Shown: positions 26,665 to 36,020 of the stretch, piece by piece
Position numbering within the stretch: position 1 is the first letter of the stretch
Layout: each line of letters opens with the position of its first letter
NCBI RefSeq assembly: GCF_047528295.1
Contig: NZ_CP180001.1
Location: forward strand, 1,488,001-1,552,000
Reading direction: 5' to 3'
DNA length: 64,000 nt
From: Peptacetobacter sp900550335
GTDB taxonomy: Bacteria; Bacillota; Clostridia; Peptostreptococcales; Peptostreptococcaceae
Notes under the pieces: generated by a model
The model's input: only the letters and a program-made list of their open reading frames with translations
What the model was told of the DNA's origin: nothing
Database searches by the model: none
Program-made: the position numbers and the translations under genes

Positions 26665-29424
26665 TTATTTTTCGTCAGCTAACACATTTCCATCAAATAC
26701 TTTAGATGGGTAAGATTTTTTCTTCATATGGAAGAATAAAATCATAAGTAGGTTTGTTACTATTAAAATTCCGACAAGAACCGTAACCTGAACAGTTACA
26801 TCGCCTCTAATAGATATTAACTGTCTTAAACCACTTACTGTATAAGTCATAGGAAGGTATGGGCTTATACTCATAAAGAATTTGTTTGAAAGCTGTATAG
26901 CATAAGTACCTGCAGAACCACCTAGCTGTAAAATCATGAAGATTAACATTAAGAATGCTCCTATTTTTCCTAGCAATAAATTGAATAAAGTAACGAGTGA
27001 CGTAAAGGTCAAGGACGTTAACATTAAGAATGCTAGTGTTTTAGCAGGATACAATGGTTTTAATCCAAGAAGTCCTGTTAATGCAAAGAATACTATTGAA
27101 GCAGATAGTATAGCTACAAGTCCTAAAACAGACATTTTACTTGCCCACCATGCAACACCAGAAGAAGGTCTCTTCTTAGGATTGAATGTATCGTAAAGCA
27201 TGTTTATTGTTATAGGAGCTATGAATAACGCAACTGATAGCATGTAAGGAGCCATAGCAGTACCATTGTTAGGTACTTTATCGACATCAGTATGGCTAGT
27301 CTTAACAGGTCTTGCTATTGCATTTGCAGCGCTATCTCCAGTATTAGTATCTTTTATCTTATCTGCACCTGATTTTAATGAATCAGTAAGAGTTACTAAT
27401 CCATCTTTAACCTGATGAAGGGCACTATCTAATTTATTACTTCCTGCAGCTAACTGTCCACTACCAGATGAAATCCGTAGAGCACCATTTTTAAGCTGTC
27501 CTGCACCAGAAGTAAGTTTTGGTCCGTTTGCAGCTAGTTTTGAAGTACCTCCAGCAAGTGCAGCAGAACCGCTTGATAATCTTGATATACCACTAGAAAG
27601 TGTTGGAACAGCTGCTGATAATTCTTTACCACCATTTGCTACTTGTTGAGCACCTGCATTTAAAAGAGGTGCATTAGCAGCTAACTGACCTGTACCATTT
27701 ACTAACTGAGCACTTCCGTCTGATAATGCTTTTATTGAGCTAGAAAGAACTGGCATATTAGCAGCAAGCTGTGAAGTACCATTTGCAAGCTCTGCAGAAC
27801 CAGAAGCTGCAGAAGTTCCTATAGTATAAAGTCCATTTATAGAGCTTATTATACCTGGAGTTGCTACGTTGCTCCGAGCTTTAAGTTTAGCTGTAGATTC
27901 TTTTAATGCTCCTAAACCTTCAAGAGGATTAGAAGAACCACCACTTAATTCAGATAACTCTTTACTTACAGAAACTAAATTAGATTGAGCATTTTCAAGA
28001 GCTGAAATCACTGAAGAATCTACAGTATTAGAAGTATTTGAGCCAGAAGAAATATTATCTGCTTCAGATAAAGTTTCTCCACCGCTGTTTTTAACAGCAG
28101 ATCTTATAGCTGATTTCTGTTCATCTGTAAGACCATCACCAATTGATTCTGCTGCAGAAATAGCGGCTTCTGCATGTTCATTAGTATCAGAATTGTATGC
28201 CGCTTTTATATCAGATGAAGAAGTACCAGAATTTGATGAACTTCCTCCAGAATTAGAAAGTCCATTTTTAATTATAGCTAAATCAGAGCCAATATCCTTT
28301 AATGATTTTTCTATACCACTTACATCAGGAGTTTTTGAACCAGAAGGTAAATTATTTAAAGCAGTATCAACTTTATTAAGGTACTCTTCAACATTATTTA
28401 CATAACTTATCATTCCATCTTTCTGAGCTTCAGACATTGAACCTGCGCTCTGTAGTCCTGATGCAAGCTGCTGAGCTCCATTGTTTAACTGAGCAGTCTG
28501 ATTTGGAAGATTAGCTGTTTTTTCATCTAACTGATTAAGTCCAGAGTTTAACTGTTTAGCCCCATTATCTAGCTGTGTAATACCAGCTACAAACTGCATA
28601 ACACCATTTCCAAGTTTTGTAGCACCATTAGAAAGTGCCTCAACTCCCTGTGCTAATACTGGAACTTTTTTAGCTAAAGTCTGTATACCAGTGTTAAGCT
28701 GATTTGCACCATTATTTAATTCAACAGCACCCGCTACATACTGGTCTAAACCTACTGATAAAGTTTCAGCACCGTTTGCGAAAGTTATAGAGCTTTTAGC
28801 AAGTTTATCAAGATTAGTAGTAATAGTTTTATTACCTTTTATTATCTTATCATTACCATCTTTTAATTTGCCACTTCCATCAGCAGCAGTAGTCATTCCT
28901 TCGCCGACCTTTTCAAACTGTTCTAAAGCCGCTGTAACGTACATATCAGTTATCTGAGAAGATAGCTGAGTTTTCATTTCAGTTACCGCAGTCTTAGACA
29001 TTTTTGCTGCTATGAAGTTTCTTCCTTCTGTTGTCTGATAATCTATAGTTACTTTTCTAGGATTATCAGATATAAGAGTAGATGCATTTTTAGAGAAATT
29101 TTCAGGTATTGTTACGACCATGTAGTATTTACCATCTTTTATACCTTTATCGGCATCTTTTTGAGAAACAAAGTGGAAGTCCATACTTTTATCCTCTTTA
29201 AGGTTATCTACTAACTCGTCACCGACTTTTAAAGTCTTTCCTTCGTATTCTACAGATTTATCTTGGTTTACCACAGCAACCGGTAGATTATCTACTTTGC
29301 CGTATGGATCCCACATAGAACTTAAGAATATAATATTGTATAATGCCGGTATAAATGCAACAGCAATTAGTACAACAATAAGGAATTTATTTTTGAAGAT
29401 TGATTTCCATTCTTCTTTAAACAC
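26665..29424 (-). CDS. YhgE/Pip-family membrane protein with long repeat-rich extracellular domain
   Basis: The 919-residue protein has one N-terminal transmembrane segment (about residues 12-32), a ~650-residue external region and about five transmembrane helices in the last ~200 residues. This is the layout of the phage infection protein (Pip)/YhgE family of ABC-2-type membrane proteins. The external region holds many degenerate repeats of the type LNNGAQQLASG and LSSGSAALAGG. A Ser/Asn/Gly-rich insert lies near residues 370-480. Translation begins at GTG with AGGAGG 10 bases upstream. In other species members act as phage receptors or are tied to type VII secretion; the role here is not readable. 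Confidence 0.9.
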   Translation of the reverse strand: MFKEEWKSIFKNKFLIVVLIAVAFIPALYNIIFLSSMWDPYGKVDNLPVAVVNQDKSVEYEGKTLKVGDELVDNLKEDKSMDFHFVSQKDADKGIKDGKYYMVVTIPENFSKNASTLISDNPRKVTIDYQTTEGRNFIAAKMSKTAVTEMKTQLSSQITDMYVTAALEQFEKVGEGMTTAADGSGKLKDGNDKIIKGNKTITTNLDKLAKSSITFANGAETLSVGLDQYVAGAVELNNGANQLNTGIQTLAKKVPVLAQGVEALSNGATKLGNGVMQFVAGITQLDNGAKQLNSGLNQLDEKTANLPNQTAQLNNGAQQLASGLQSAGSMSEAQKDGMISYVNNVEEYLNKVDTALNNLPSGSKTPDVSGIEKSLKDIGSDLAIIKNGLSNSGGSSSNSGTSSSDIKAAYNSDTNEHAEAAISAAESIGDGLTDEQKSAIRSAVKNSGGETLSEADNISSGSNTSNTVDSSVISALENAQSNLVSVSKELSELSGGSSNPLEGLGALKESTAKLKARSNVATPGIISSINGLYTIGTSAASGSAELANGTSQLAANMPVLSSSIKALSDGSAQLVNGTGQLAANAPLLNAGAQQVANGGKELSAAVPTLSSGISRLSSGSAALAGGTSKLAANGPKLTSGAGQLKNGALRISSGSGQLAAGSNKLDSALHQVKDGLVTLTDSLKSGADKIKDTNTGDSAANAIARPVKTSHTDVDKVPNNGTAMAPYMLSVALFIAPITINMLYDTFNPKKRPSSGVAWWASKMSVLGLVAILSASIVFFALTGLLGLKPLYPAKTLAFLMLTSLTFTSLVTLFNLLLGKIGAFLMLIFMILQLGGSAGTYAIQLSNKFFMSISPYLPMTYTVSGLRQLISIRGDVTVQVTVLVGILIVTNLLMILFFHMKKKSYPSKVFDGNVLADEK

Positions 29425-29950
29425 CTGTAATCATCCTCCTCGTATTTAGTTGTAAATTTATTTAAATTATACGAATATAATTATTCATGAATATAGGTTA
29501 CGATTATTGATACTAAAAGTCAAACGAAGAAAGAGTGAACAGAGTGTGAATTGGGCAAATCCTAAAAATGAACAATAGTGTTGGAATTTCAAGGATAAAA
29601 AGGAATCAATAGATTATTGTTTTCAATTGATGGTTTGTAATAGGTAATATTATAATTGTACAAAAATGATTTTACTATAAAAATAAATGGCTAAATTTGA
29701 GGAATTGTAGGGTATGCCCAAAATAATAATGAGTTGAATTTTTTGTGAATATAAAATGAAGCGAAATTAGAAAAAAACCGTTTTATACAAGAGAAAAAGT
29801 TAAAAAAATTTTATAAAAGTTATGTTTTGCATTATAAAAATTTATATAAAAAGAAGCTGAACAAAATAAAATTTGTTTCAGCTTCTTAAAATCTAATATT
29901 AATTTATATTCTACATAAAGTAGGGCATCCTAGTTAAAAAACACAAGATA
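29425..29950. other. Intergenic region upstream of YhgE/Pip and downstream of Xaa-Pro aminopeptidase
   Basis: It holds the AGGAGG ribosome site of the minus-strand YhgE gene (29435-29440) and the terminator hairpin of the aminopeptidase gene (29851-29887). The ~400 AT-rich bases between show no gene or repeat I can support. Confidence 0.6.
29851..29887 (-). terminator. Terminator hairpin after the Xaa-Pro aminopeptidase gene
   Basis: AAGAAGCTGA (29851-29860) pairs with TCAGCTTCTT (29878-29887). On the minus strand the stem is followed by a T/A-rich stretch. It sits about 60 bases past the aminopeptidase stop. Confidence 0.7.
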
Positions 29951-31738
29951 TTATATAGCTCTAGTGTATTTTTCTAACCAAGCTTTTTCTTCATCGTTAA
30001 GGAATGGAGATACTTTTTCGAATACTTCTTTATGATAATCGTTAAGAAGTTTTTTGTCCTGTTCTGTCATTATAGATGGTTCTATAGCATCAAGGTCGAA
30101 TGGTACGAATGTTATTGATTCAAAGTGCATGAACTGTCCGTATTCGTTGTTAGTTCCTTCGCAGCATAATAATTCATTTTCTAATCTTATACCAAATTCG
30201 CCTTCGAAGTATATACCTGGTTCATTAGTTATTATCATACCTTTTTCTAATGTATGAGTTTCGTTTGGTCTATATTTCCATCTGAATCCAGCTGGTCCTT
30301 CGTGTATGTTTAGAAGGTATCCAACACCGTGTCCTGTACCATGGTTGAAGTTAAGGTCTCTATCCCAGAATGGTTTTCTAGCTAATATATCAAGAACTAA
30401 ACCAGTTGTTCCATGAAGGAATCTAGCAGAACCTAACTGTAAGTTAGCTATAGCAACTAGTGTGAAGTTTTCTTTTGTTTTAGCTGGTATTTCACCTAAA
30501 GCGTAAGTTCTAGTTATATCAGTTGATCCTTCCCAGAATCCAGCACCTGTATCTGTTAAGAATATATCTCCTTCTTTTAACTGAACATCAGTTTCTGGAG
30601 AAGAAGTGTAGTGGCACATAGCTGCGTGTGGTCCATAAGAGCTTATTGGTTCAAAACTTGGTCTTATGAAGTTACCCATTTCTTTTCTGAATTCGTCAAG
30701 TTTATCAGAAGCACTCATTTCAGTTATAACTTCTTTATTAACATTTTCTTTAACCCATTTCATAAATTTAACATGAGCAACAGAGTCTTTTAAGTTTGCT
30801 TTTTTCATGTTTTCAACTTCTACTTCATTTTTCATAGCTTTGAATATTATTTCTGGGTTAGGAGCAGATACTTTTTTGCATCCTTCTGGAAGATTGTTGA
30901 ATAAAGAGTAGTTTAATTTAGCTGGGTCTATTAATAATACTTCTTTTTCACATATAGATTTAACATCTTCGTATATATCATTGTATGGTCTTATTTCTAT
31001 ACCATCAGCTGCGAAATGTTCTTTTATTTCGTCTGATAATTTAGCTTCATTTATGTATAATACAGCTTTATCCATTTCTATTACTGCATAAGATAATACT
31101 AGTGGGAAGAAGTCTATATCGTCTCCACGCATATTTAATGTCCAGCATATATCATCTAATGTAGTAAGTATGTGAACAGTAGCTCCACATTTTTTCATTT
31201 CTTCTCTTATTCTTGATAATTTAGAAGCAACTGTTTCACCAGTATATTCAACACCTAGTTCGAAAACAGGTTTTTCAGAAAGAGCTGGTCTCTCTGTCCA
31301 AACCTGGTCTATTAGGTCATATTCGTAAACTATTGATCCGTTTTTGGCATTAACTATAGCTTCATATTCTTCTCCCTCACCTGTAGCTACAACTCTACCA
31401 TCGAATCCTAAGATACCGTTTTCAGGAAGTGTATCAGCTAAATATTCTGTTAAAGTAGGGAATCCTGGTTCACCCATTTTCATTAGTTCAACACCAGTTC
31501 CTTCTATCTGTTTAGCTGCCTGTATGAAGTATCTACCATCTGTCCATAATCTAGCTTCATCAGCTGTTATAACAGCAGTACCAGCACTACCTGAGAATCC
31601 TGTTATAAATTTTCTTGCTTTGAAGTGTTCTCCAACATATTCACTCTGATGGAAATCTGCTGTAGGAACAACATAAGCATCGATATTTTTTTCTTTCATT
31701 AGAACACGAAGCTGTTCTATTCTTTCTGATATTTTCAT
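29951..31738 (-). CDS. Xaa-Pro aminopeptidase, M24B family (large form)
   Basis: This metalloenzyme removes an N-terminal residue preceding proline from peptides. The 595-residue length is that of the three-domain eukaryotic-like aminopeptidase P: two creatinase-type N-terminal domains and a pita-bread C-terminal domain. Metal-ligand motifs are visible: DTGAGFWEGSTDITRTY (two Asp), NFNHGTGHGVGYLLNIHEGP (His) and NEPGIYFEGEFGIRLENEL (two Glu). AGGAGG precedes the ATG on the minus strand. It is a single-gene unit with its own terminator. Confidence 0.95.
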   Translation of the reverse strand: MKISERIEQLRVLMKEKNIDAYVVPTADFHQSEYVGEHFKARKFITGFSGSAGTAVITADEARLWTDGRYFIQAAKQIEGTGVELMKMGEPGFPTLTEYLADTLPENGILGFDGRVVATGEGEEYEAIVNAKNGSIVYEYDLIDQVWTERPALSEKPVFELGVEYTGETVASKLSRIREEMKKCGATVHILTTLDDICWTLNMRGDDIDFFPLVLSYAVIEMDKAVLYINEAKLSDEIKEHFAADGIEIRPYNDIYEDVKSICEKEVLLIDPAKLNYSLFNNLPEGCKKVSAPNPEIIFKAMKNEVEVENMKKANLKDSVAHVKFMKWVKENVNKEVITEMSASDKLDEFRKEMGNFIRPSFEPISSYGPHAAMCHYTSSPETDVQLKEGDIFLTDTGAGFWEGSTDITRTYALGEIPAKTKENFTLVAIANLQLGSARFLHGTTGLVLDILARKPFWDRDLNFNHGTGHGVGYLLNIHEGPAGFRWKYRPNETHTLEKGMIITNEPGIYFEGEFGIRLENELLCCEGTNNEYGQFMHFESITFVPFDLDAIEPSIMTEQDKKLLNDYHKEVFEKVSPFLNDEEKAWLEKYTRAI

Positions 31739-32044
31739 TGTAAAAATCCTCCTTAAGAAAAAGTTTCCCTAGCTACAATTATAACACATATTTTTTAAAG
31801 TGATAGAGTGTTTTGCAAAAAATAAATAAAATTTAAACAATCTTTTATAGATATAAAAATAAAATTATAATTGAAATAAATTTGGAAATTTAAGATGAGA
31901 ATAGAAAATATTGTTAGAAAATAAAAAATATAAAAAAATTATAATAACATTACTTTACAAGATAGATTTTTTAAGTAATGTGAATATTATTTGCAAATTA
32001 TAACAAAATATTTCAAAAAGGACGAATAATGAGAACGAATAATA
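31739..32044. other. Intergenic region between divergent genes
   Basis: The left edge holds the ribosome site of the aminopeptidase gene. The remaining ~290 AT-rich bases show no coding frame or RNA fold I can support; the permease promoter and riboswitch start at 32045. Confidence 0.55.
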
Positions 32045-32073
32045 TTGACAAGAAATAGAAAATAAAATAAAAT
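32045..32073 (+). promoter_or_regulatory. Promoter of the purine permease
   Basis: A perfect TTGACA, a 17-base spacer and TAAAAT lie about 45 bases upstream of the purine aptamer. Confidence 0.65.
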
Positions 32074-32116
32074 ATTTAAATGTGGAGAAGGAAAATTAGA
32101 TAAAAATTAATTAATG

Positions 32117-32186
32117 TAATCATATAATTTTGACAATATGGGTCATAAGTTTCTACCAGCCACCGTAAAAAGGCTGACTATGATAC
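32117..32186 (+). ncRNA. Purine riboswitch, guanine type
   Basis: The aptamer has a short P1 (ATCATA with TATGAT) and the conserved core: ATATAATTTTGA, ATATGGGTCATAAGTTTCTACC and the 3' segment GGCTGACTATG, given here in blocks. The specificity base in the final segment is C (GACTATG), which pairs with guanine; adenine riboswitches have T. It precedes an NCS2 purine permease and a terminator hairpin. Confidence 0.93.
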
Positions 32187-32212
32187 TGAATTAAGTACTC
32201 CAGATTATATGA

Positions 32213-32242
32213 CGACAAGCAGGATAGCTATGTCGATTTTTT
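32213..32242 (+). terminator. Attenuator of the guanine riboswitch
   Basis: CGACAAGC pairs with GCTATGTCG (one bulged base) and is followed by ATTTTTT. It lies between aptamer and permease, so guanine should stop transcription here. Confidence 0.75.
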
Positions 32243-32269
32243 AAAATTTAATAGGAGGTGTTGTTTATA

Positions 32270-33646
32270 ATGAAGACAACAGAACAGGTAAATAGTCCAT
32301 TAACGAGATTATTTCCACTTTTCAGTAACAGACCTGTAAATATGAAGAGAGAAATATTAGCCGGTGTTACTACATTCTTAACGATGGCTTATATAATAGC
32401 TGTCAACCCTAATATACTATCTGCGACAGGAATGCCTGCAGGAGCATTAGTTACAGCAACTTGTTTATCAGCAGCTTTAGGATGTTTCATAATGGGACTT
32501 ATAGCTGACTTACCATTCGCACTAGCATCAGGAATGGGATTAAATGCATTCTTTGCATTCACAGTAGTTATAGGTATGAAAGTACCTTGGGAAATAGCTT
32601 TAACAGCTGTATTTGTAGAAGGTATCATATTTATAATATTAACTTTATTCAAAGTTAGAGAAGCAGTAGTAAATTCTATACCAGTTAACATGAAATTAGC
32701 AGTTACTGGTGGTATAGGTCTATTTATAGCAATGATAGGTTTATCAGGTAGTGGTATAATAGTTGCCAATGAATCTACATTAGTTGCTTTAGGAGAATTC
32801 ACTCCAGCAGCAATTGTGGCTTGTGTTGGTTTAGTACTTATAGCAGTTCTTGATAAAAGAGGAGTTAAAGGTGCAATACTTATAGGAATAGTTGTAAGTT
32901 CACTTTTAGCTTGGGGATATGCAATGATAAACCCTGCTCATGCACGGGAATTAGGTATATTCCTTCCAGAAGGATTATTTAAATTTGAAAGTATGGCTCC
33001 AATAGCTGGTAAAGTAGATTTCAGCTACATGACTCATCCTGCTAACTTAGGGGCTTTCATAGGAATAGTTTGTACATTCTTATTCGTTGACTTCTTCGAT
33101 ACAGTTGGTACATTAGTTGGTGTTTCTTCAAAAGCTGGTATGCTTGATGAAGAAGGTAATGTTCCAAATGTTGGTAGAGCATTATTAGCTGACTCACTTG
33201 CTACAACAGCAGGGGCTTTAATGGGTGTTTCTACAGTTACTACATTCGTTGAAAGTTCAACAGGTGTACTTGAAGGAGGAAGAACTGGATGGACAGCTAT
33301 AACAGCTGGTGTATTATTCCTAATAGCAATGTTCTTCTCACCAATATTTATAGCTATACCAAGTTGTGCAACTGCACCAGCTTTAATATATGTTGGATAC
33401 TTAATGTTATCTTCTGTAGTTGATATAGATTTCAGCAATATAACAGAAGGTTTACCAGCTTTCATAACAATAGCAGGTATGCCATTAACATACAGCATAG
33501 GTGATGGTTTAACATTAGGTGTTTTATCTTATGTTTTAGTAAATGTAATATACAACATAATAGCTAAAAAAGAAGATAGAAAGAAAATATCAGCAGTAAT
33601 AATAGTACTAGCTATATTATTCGCACTTAAGCTTATATTTATGTAA
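32270..33646 (+). CDS. Purine permease, NCS2 family (AzgA/PbuG-like)
   Basis: A 458-residue membrane transporter for guanine, hypoxanthine or adenine. Signature stretches are GVTTFLTMAYIIAVNPNIL near residue 30, ASGMGLNAFFAFTVV near 84, FVDFFDTVGTLVGVSSKAG near 270 and STVTTFVESSTGVLEGGRTG near 315. The ATG at 32270 follows GGAGGTG at 32252-32258; the TTG in that site is not the start. The guanine riboswitch upstream supports guanine or hypoxanthine as substrate. Confidence 0.95.
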   Translation: MKTTEQVNSPLTRLFPLFSNRPVNMKREILAGVTTFLTMAYIIAVNPNILSATGMPAGALVTATCLSAALGCFIMGLIADLPFALASGMGLNAFFAFTVVIGMKVPWEIALTAVFVEGIIFIILTLFKVREAVVNSIPVNMKLAVTGGIGLFIAMIGLSGSGIIVANESTLVALGEFTPAAIVACVGLVLIAVLDKRGVKGAILIGIVVSSLLAWGYAMINPAHARELGIFLPEGLFKFESMAPIAGKVDFSYMTHPANLGAFIGIVCTFLFVDFFDTVGTLVGVSSKAGMLDEEGNVPNVGRALLADSLATTAGALMGVSTVTTFVESSTGVLEGGRTGWTAITAGVLFLIAMFFSPIFIAIPSCATAPALIYVGYLMLSSVVDIDFSNITEGLPAFITIAGMPLTYSIGDGLTLGVLSYVLVNVIYNIIAKKEDRKKISAVIIVLAILFALKLIFM

Positions 33647-33670
33647 TAAAATTTATTTAATAAGATAATC

Positions 33671-33698
33671 AGGACGAGATAAAATCTCGTCCTTTTTT
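33671..33698 (+). terminator. Terminator after the purine permease
   Basis: A 10-bp perfect stem, AGGACGAGAT with ATCTCGTCCT, a three-base loop and a following T run. Confidence 0.93.
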
Positions 33699-33921
33699 AA
33701 TTACAAGTAAGCAAGATGTTATTGTGTTTAGATTATAAATTAAAATATTAAAAGTTTATTTGTGATTATTAGATGAATTTTTGATTACTTTTAGATTTTC
33801 TTTAGAAAAATAAAATATAATAATAGTAGTAGAAATAATAAAATTGAATAAAATGTTTTCAAAAGCATTTTAAAAATGTATACTAATATATTGTGGGACT
33901 AAATAAAGGGGACTAAAGGTT

Positions 33922-35007
33922 ATGAGAAAATTAACAAGCAAAGAAAAGAAGATAGCGCAGTACGGATTTCTTCTTTTCCTAATTGGATTTACATTTTATA
34001 TAATATCTACAACGGTTGATTATAGAAGGATACCTGATGTAATTAATTTTGTAGATAAGAAATTCTTATTTATGGGAATGGGATTAGTTTTAATTTATAT
34101 AGTGTTAGAAACACTTGTTTTCCAATTTATTATAAATTCAGTAGAAAAAGATAAAAAGAAGAGGACTATAGGTCTCCAAATGGGAACAATGGGACTTTAT
34201 TATAATCTAGTAACACCTTTTGCATCTGGAAGCCAACCTATGCAGATATATGTTATGAATAGATATGGAATAGGGCTTAGTAAAGCAGTTGCAATAGTTA
34301 CAAATAAAACGGTATTATTCCAGACAGTTGTTACAATAATATGTGGTGTTATAATATATCTAAATAGAGGAATGATTGTATCAGATCACAGACATATAAT
34401 AATGTTATTGGCAGTAGGTATGATTATGAATCTAGTAACTATACTGGGTGGAATTATGATAGTTTTAAGTCCTAAGTTTATGAAAAAATTTGCAGACATA
34501 GTAATAAATGGACTTGGAAGATTTAGATTATTTAAGTTTTTAAGAGGAAAAAATGAAAGATGTTATAATTACATTGATGACTTTAATAAGTCTATATTAA
34601 TGTATATAACAGACATTAAATCATTGATGATTACGTTGATTTTAACGTTTTTACAACTTTTTGTGTATTTTAGTATAGTATTTTGCATATACAAGGCATC
34701 AAAGCTAGCAGGAGCAAGTTTTTATCTGCTATTTTCACTACAGGTACTACTATATATGGCAATATCTCCTATCCCTACTCCGGGAAATGTAGGAGCTAAT
34801 GAGCTTACATTCTTTGGTATTTTTAGAGGAGTATTTCCAAGAAAATACATAGGATATGCTGTTATAATGTATAGTTTTTTAGTATACTATTTTATATTAT
34901 TAGTATGTGGAGTGTGCACTTGGATTTCGCATTATTATATGAATAAGCTTGAAAGTAAAGGAGAGCTTGAAAAAATTAGCAGAGAAGAAGATACTTATCC
35001 TAGATAG
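33922..35007 (+). CDS. Membrane protein of the UPF0104 / LPG-synthase transmembrane family
   Basis: A 361-residue protein with about eight transmembrane helices. It has the family-typical segments GLYYNLVTPFASGSQPMQIYVM near residue 90 (quoted in part as VTPFASGSQPMQIY) and SPIPTPGNVGANELTFFG near 283. This is the flippase-like membrane half of lysyl-phosphatidylglycerol synthases, here without a catalytic domain. Such proteins are proposed to move lipids or lipid-linked sugars; the substrate is unknown. AAAGGGG precedes the ATG, and the FtsZ-like gene follows 48 bases later, possibly co-transcribed. Confidence 0.85.
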   Translation: MRKLTSKEKKIAQYGFLLFLIGFTFYIISTTVDYRRIPDVINFVDKKFLFMGMGLVLIYIVLETLVFQFIINSVEKDKKKRTIGLQMGTMGLYYNLVTPFASGSQPMQIYVMNRYGIGLSKAVAIVTNKTVLFQTVVTIICGVIIYLNRGMIVSDHRHIIMLLAVGMIMNLVTILGGIMIVLSPKFMKKFADIVINGLGRFRLFKFLRGKNERCYNYIDDFNKSILMYITDIKSLMITLILTFLQLFVYFSIVFCIYKASKLAGASFYLLFSLQVLLYMAISPIPTPGNVGANELTFFGIFRGVFPRKYIGYAVIMYSFLVYYFILLVCGVCTWISHYYMNKLESKGELEKISREEDTYPR

Positions 35008-35055
35008 AAAAATAAAATATGATAAAATTTAGAGGTTATTTTTGGAGGAAATAAA

Positions 35056-35772
35056 ATGGAAGGAAAAATATCAAAGGCGATAGGAATATCTGAAAAAGGA
35101 ATTGAGCTTGTGGATAAAATTTCAAAAATGGACATAAGCCATACATTTATAGAGAGAATAGATAAAAACAAGGATGTAGACAAAGATTTTGTAAGAAAGC
35201 TTCTTGATGAAATAGAGATACTTTATCTTGTATTTGACTCTACAGATAAGAGAGCTGTTGAGATAGTTAAGGCTATAGGATTTATGGCTGCAGAAAGAAA
35301 AACTCTTTGTATAGGATTCGATTTTTCAACAGATAAACCAATGAATATAGAAGAAATAGATAGATATATACAGGTTGAAGAAGAAAAATTATCTGAGGTA
35401 GCAGATCTTATGGATATGATGGCTGAGTCTATAACAGAAGAGCCAATACTTAATCTAGATATAACTGATTTAAGAGATATAATGATAACAGATAAAGATA
35501 TAAAATATATCTGTACTCAGATTGAATACGGCACAGAATCAAGAGCTGCAGTAGAAAAAATAATGGAAGATATTGAAAGTACAGGAGACGAGTTTATATC
35601 TAAGAAATGTATAATGATACTTGAGGGCGATGAAAGAGTTACTTTTGAGTATATTTCTGAGTTAATGTTAGAATTTGAAGAGAGATGTACAGGAGATAAA
35701 AGCTCTGTAATATTTGCAAACTTAGTTAAACCAGAAGCAAAACAGGTTAAAGTTTGTGTTTTATTCAATTAA
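35056..35772 (+). CDS. Divergent FtsZ/tubulin-like protein without a GTP-binding signature
   Basis: I read this 238-residue protein as an FtsZ relative. The stretch EEPILNLDITDLRDIMITDK aligns with the FtsZ T7 loop and helix H8, keeping Asn133, Asp135 and Asp138 of NxDxxD. The rest (GTESRAAVEKIMEDI, IMILEGDERVTFEYISELM, SVIFANLV) follows the FtsZ C-terminal domain in order. The N-terminal part is shortened, and the GGGTGTG nucleotide loop is replaced by LVFDSTDKRAVEI. It is followed by a segment like the FtsZ H6 region (TLCIGFDFSTDKP). It probably cannot bind GTP itself. GGAGG precedes the ATG. The family call is my pattern match, not a search result. Confidence 0.65.
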   Translation: MEGKISKAIGISEKGIELVDKISKMDISHTFIERIDKNKDVDKDFVRKLLDEIEILYLVFDSTDKRAVEIVKAIGFMAAERKTLCIGFDFSTDKPMNIEEIDRYIQVEEEKLSEVADLMDMMAESITEEPILNLDITDLRDIMITDKDIKYICTQIEYGTESRAAVEKIMEDIESTGDEFISKKCIMILEGDERVTFEYISELMLEFEERCTGDKSSVIFANLVKPEAKQVKVCVLFN

Positions 35773-35850
35773 AAGATGGATATTATTGTAATTAATTTAA
35801 GCATTCTTTACTAAATTTTATTATTATTAAATTAATATAAATTAGATTGT

Positions 35851-35886
35851 AAAGCAGTTACTAAAGTTAGTAGCTGCTTTTTTGTT
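35851..35886 (+). terminator. Terminator after the FtsZ-like gene
   Basis: A 14-base arm AAAGCAGTTACTAA pairs with TTAGTAGCTGCTTT (one G-U), with a two-base loop and a T run. Confidence 0.9.
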
Positions 35887-35897
35887 AACTTAATTTG

Positions 35898-35926
35898 TTG
35901 ACTGAAACAGAAATATAAGATATTAT
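35898..35926 (+). promoter_or_regulatory. Promoter of the ABC-F gene
   Basis: TTGACT, a 17-base spacer and TATTAT. The leader before the ATG at 36021 is about 85 bases. Confidence 0.6.
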
Positions 35927-36020
35927 ATAAGGGATTGTGTTGATTAGAATTATTTAAAGTTGAAACGAAAATAATAAATTTATCAAATATAAAAATAAAA
36001 AAGAAAGGGAGATTAAATTT

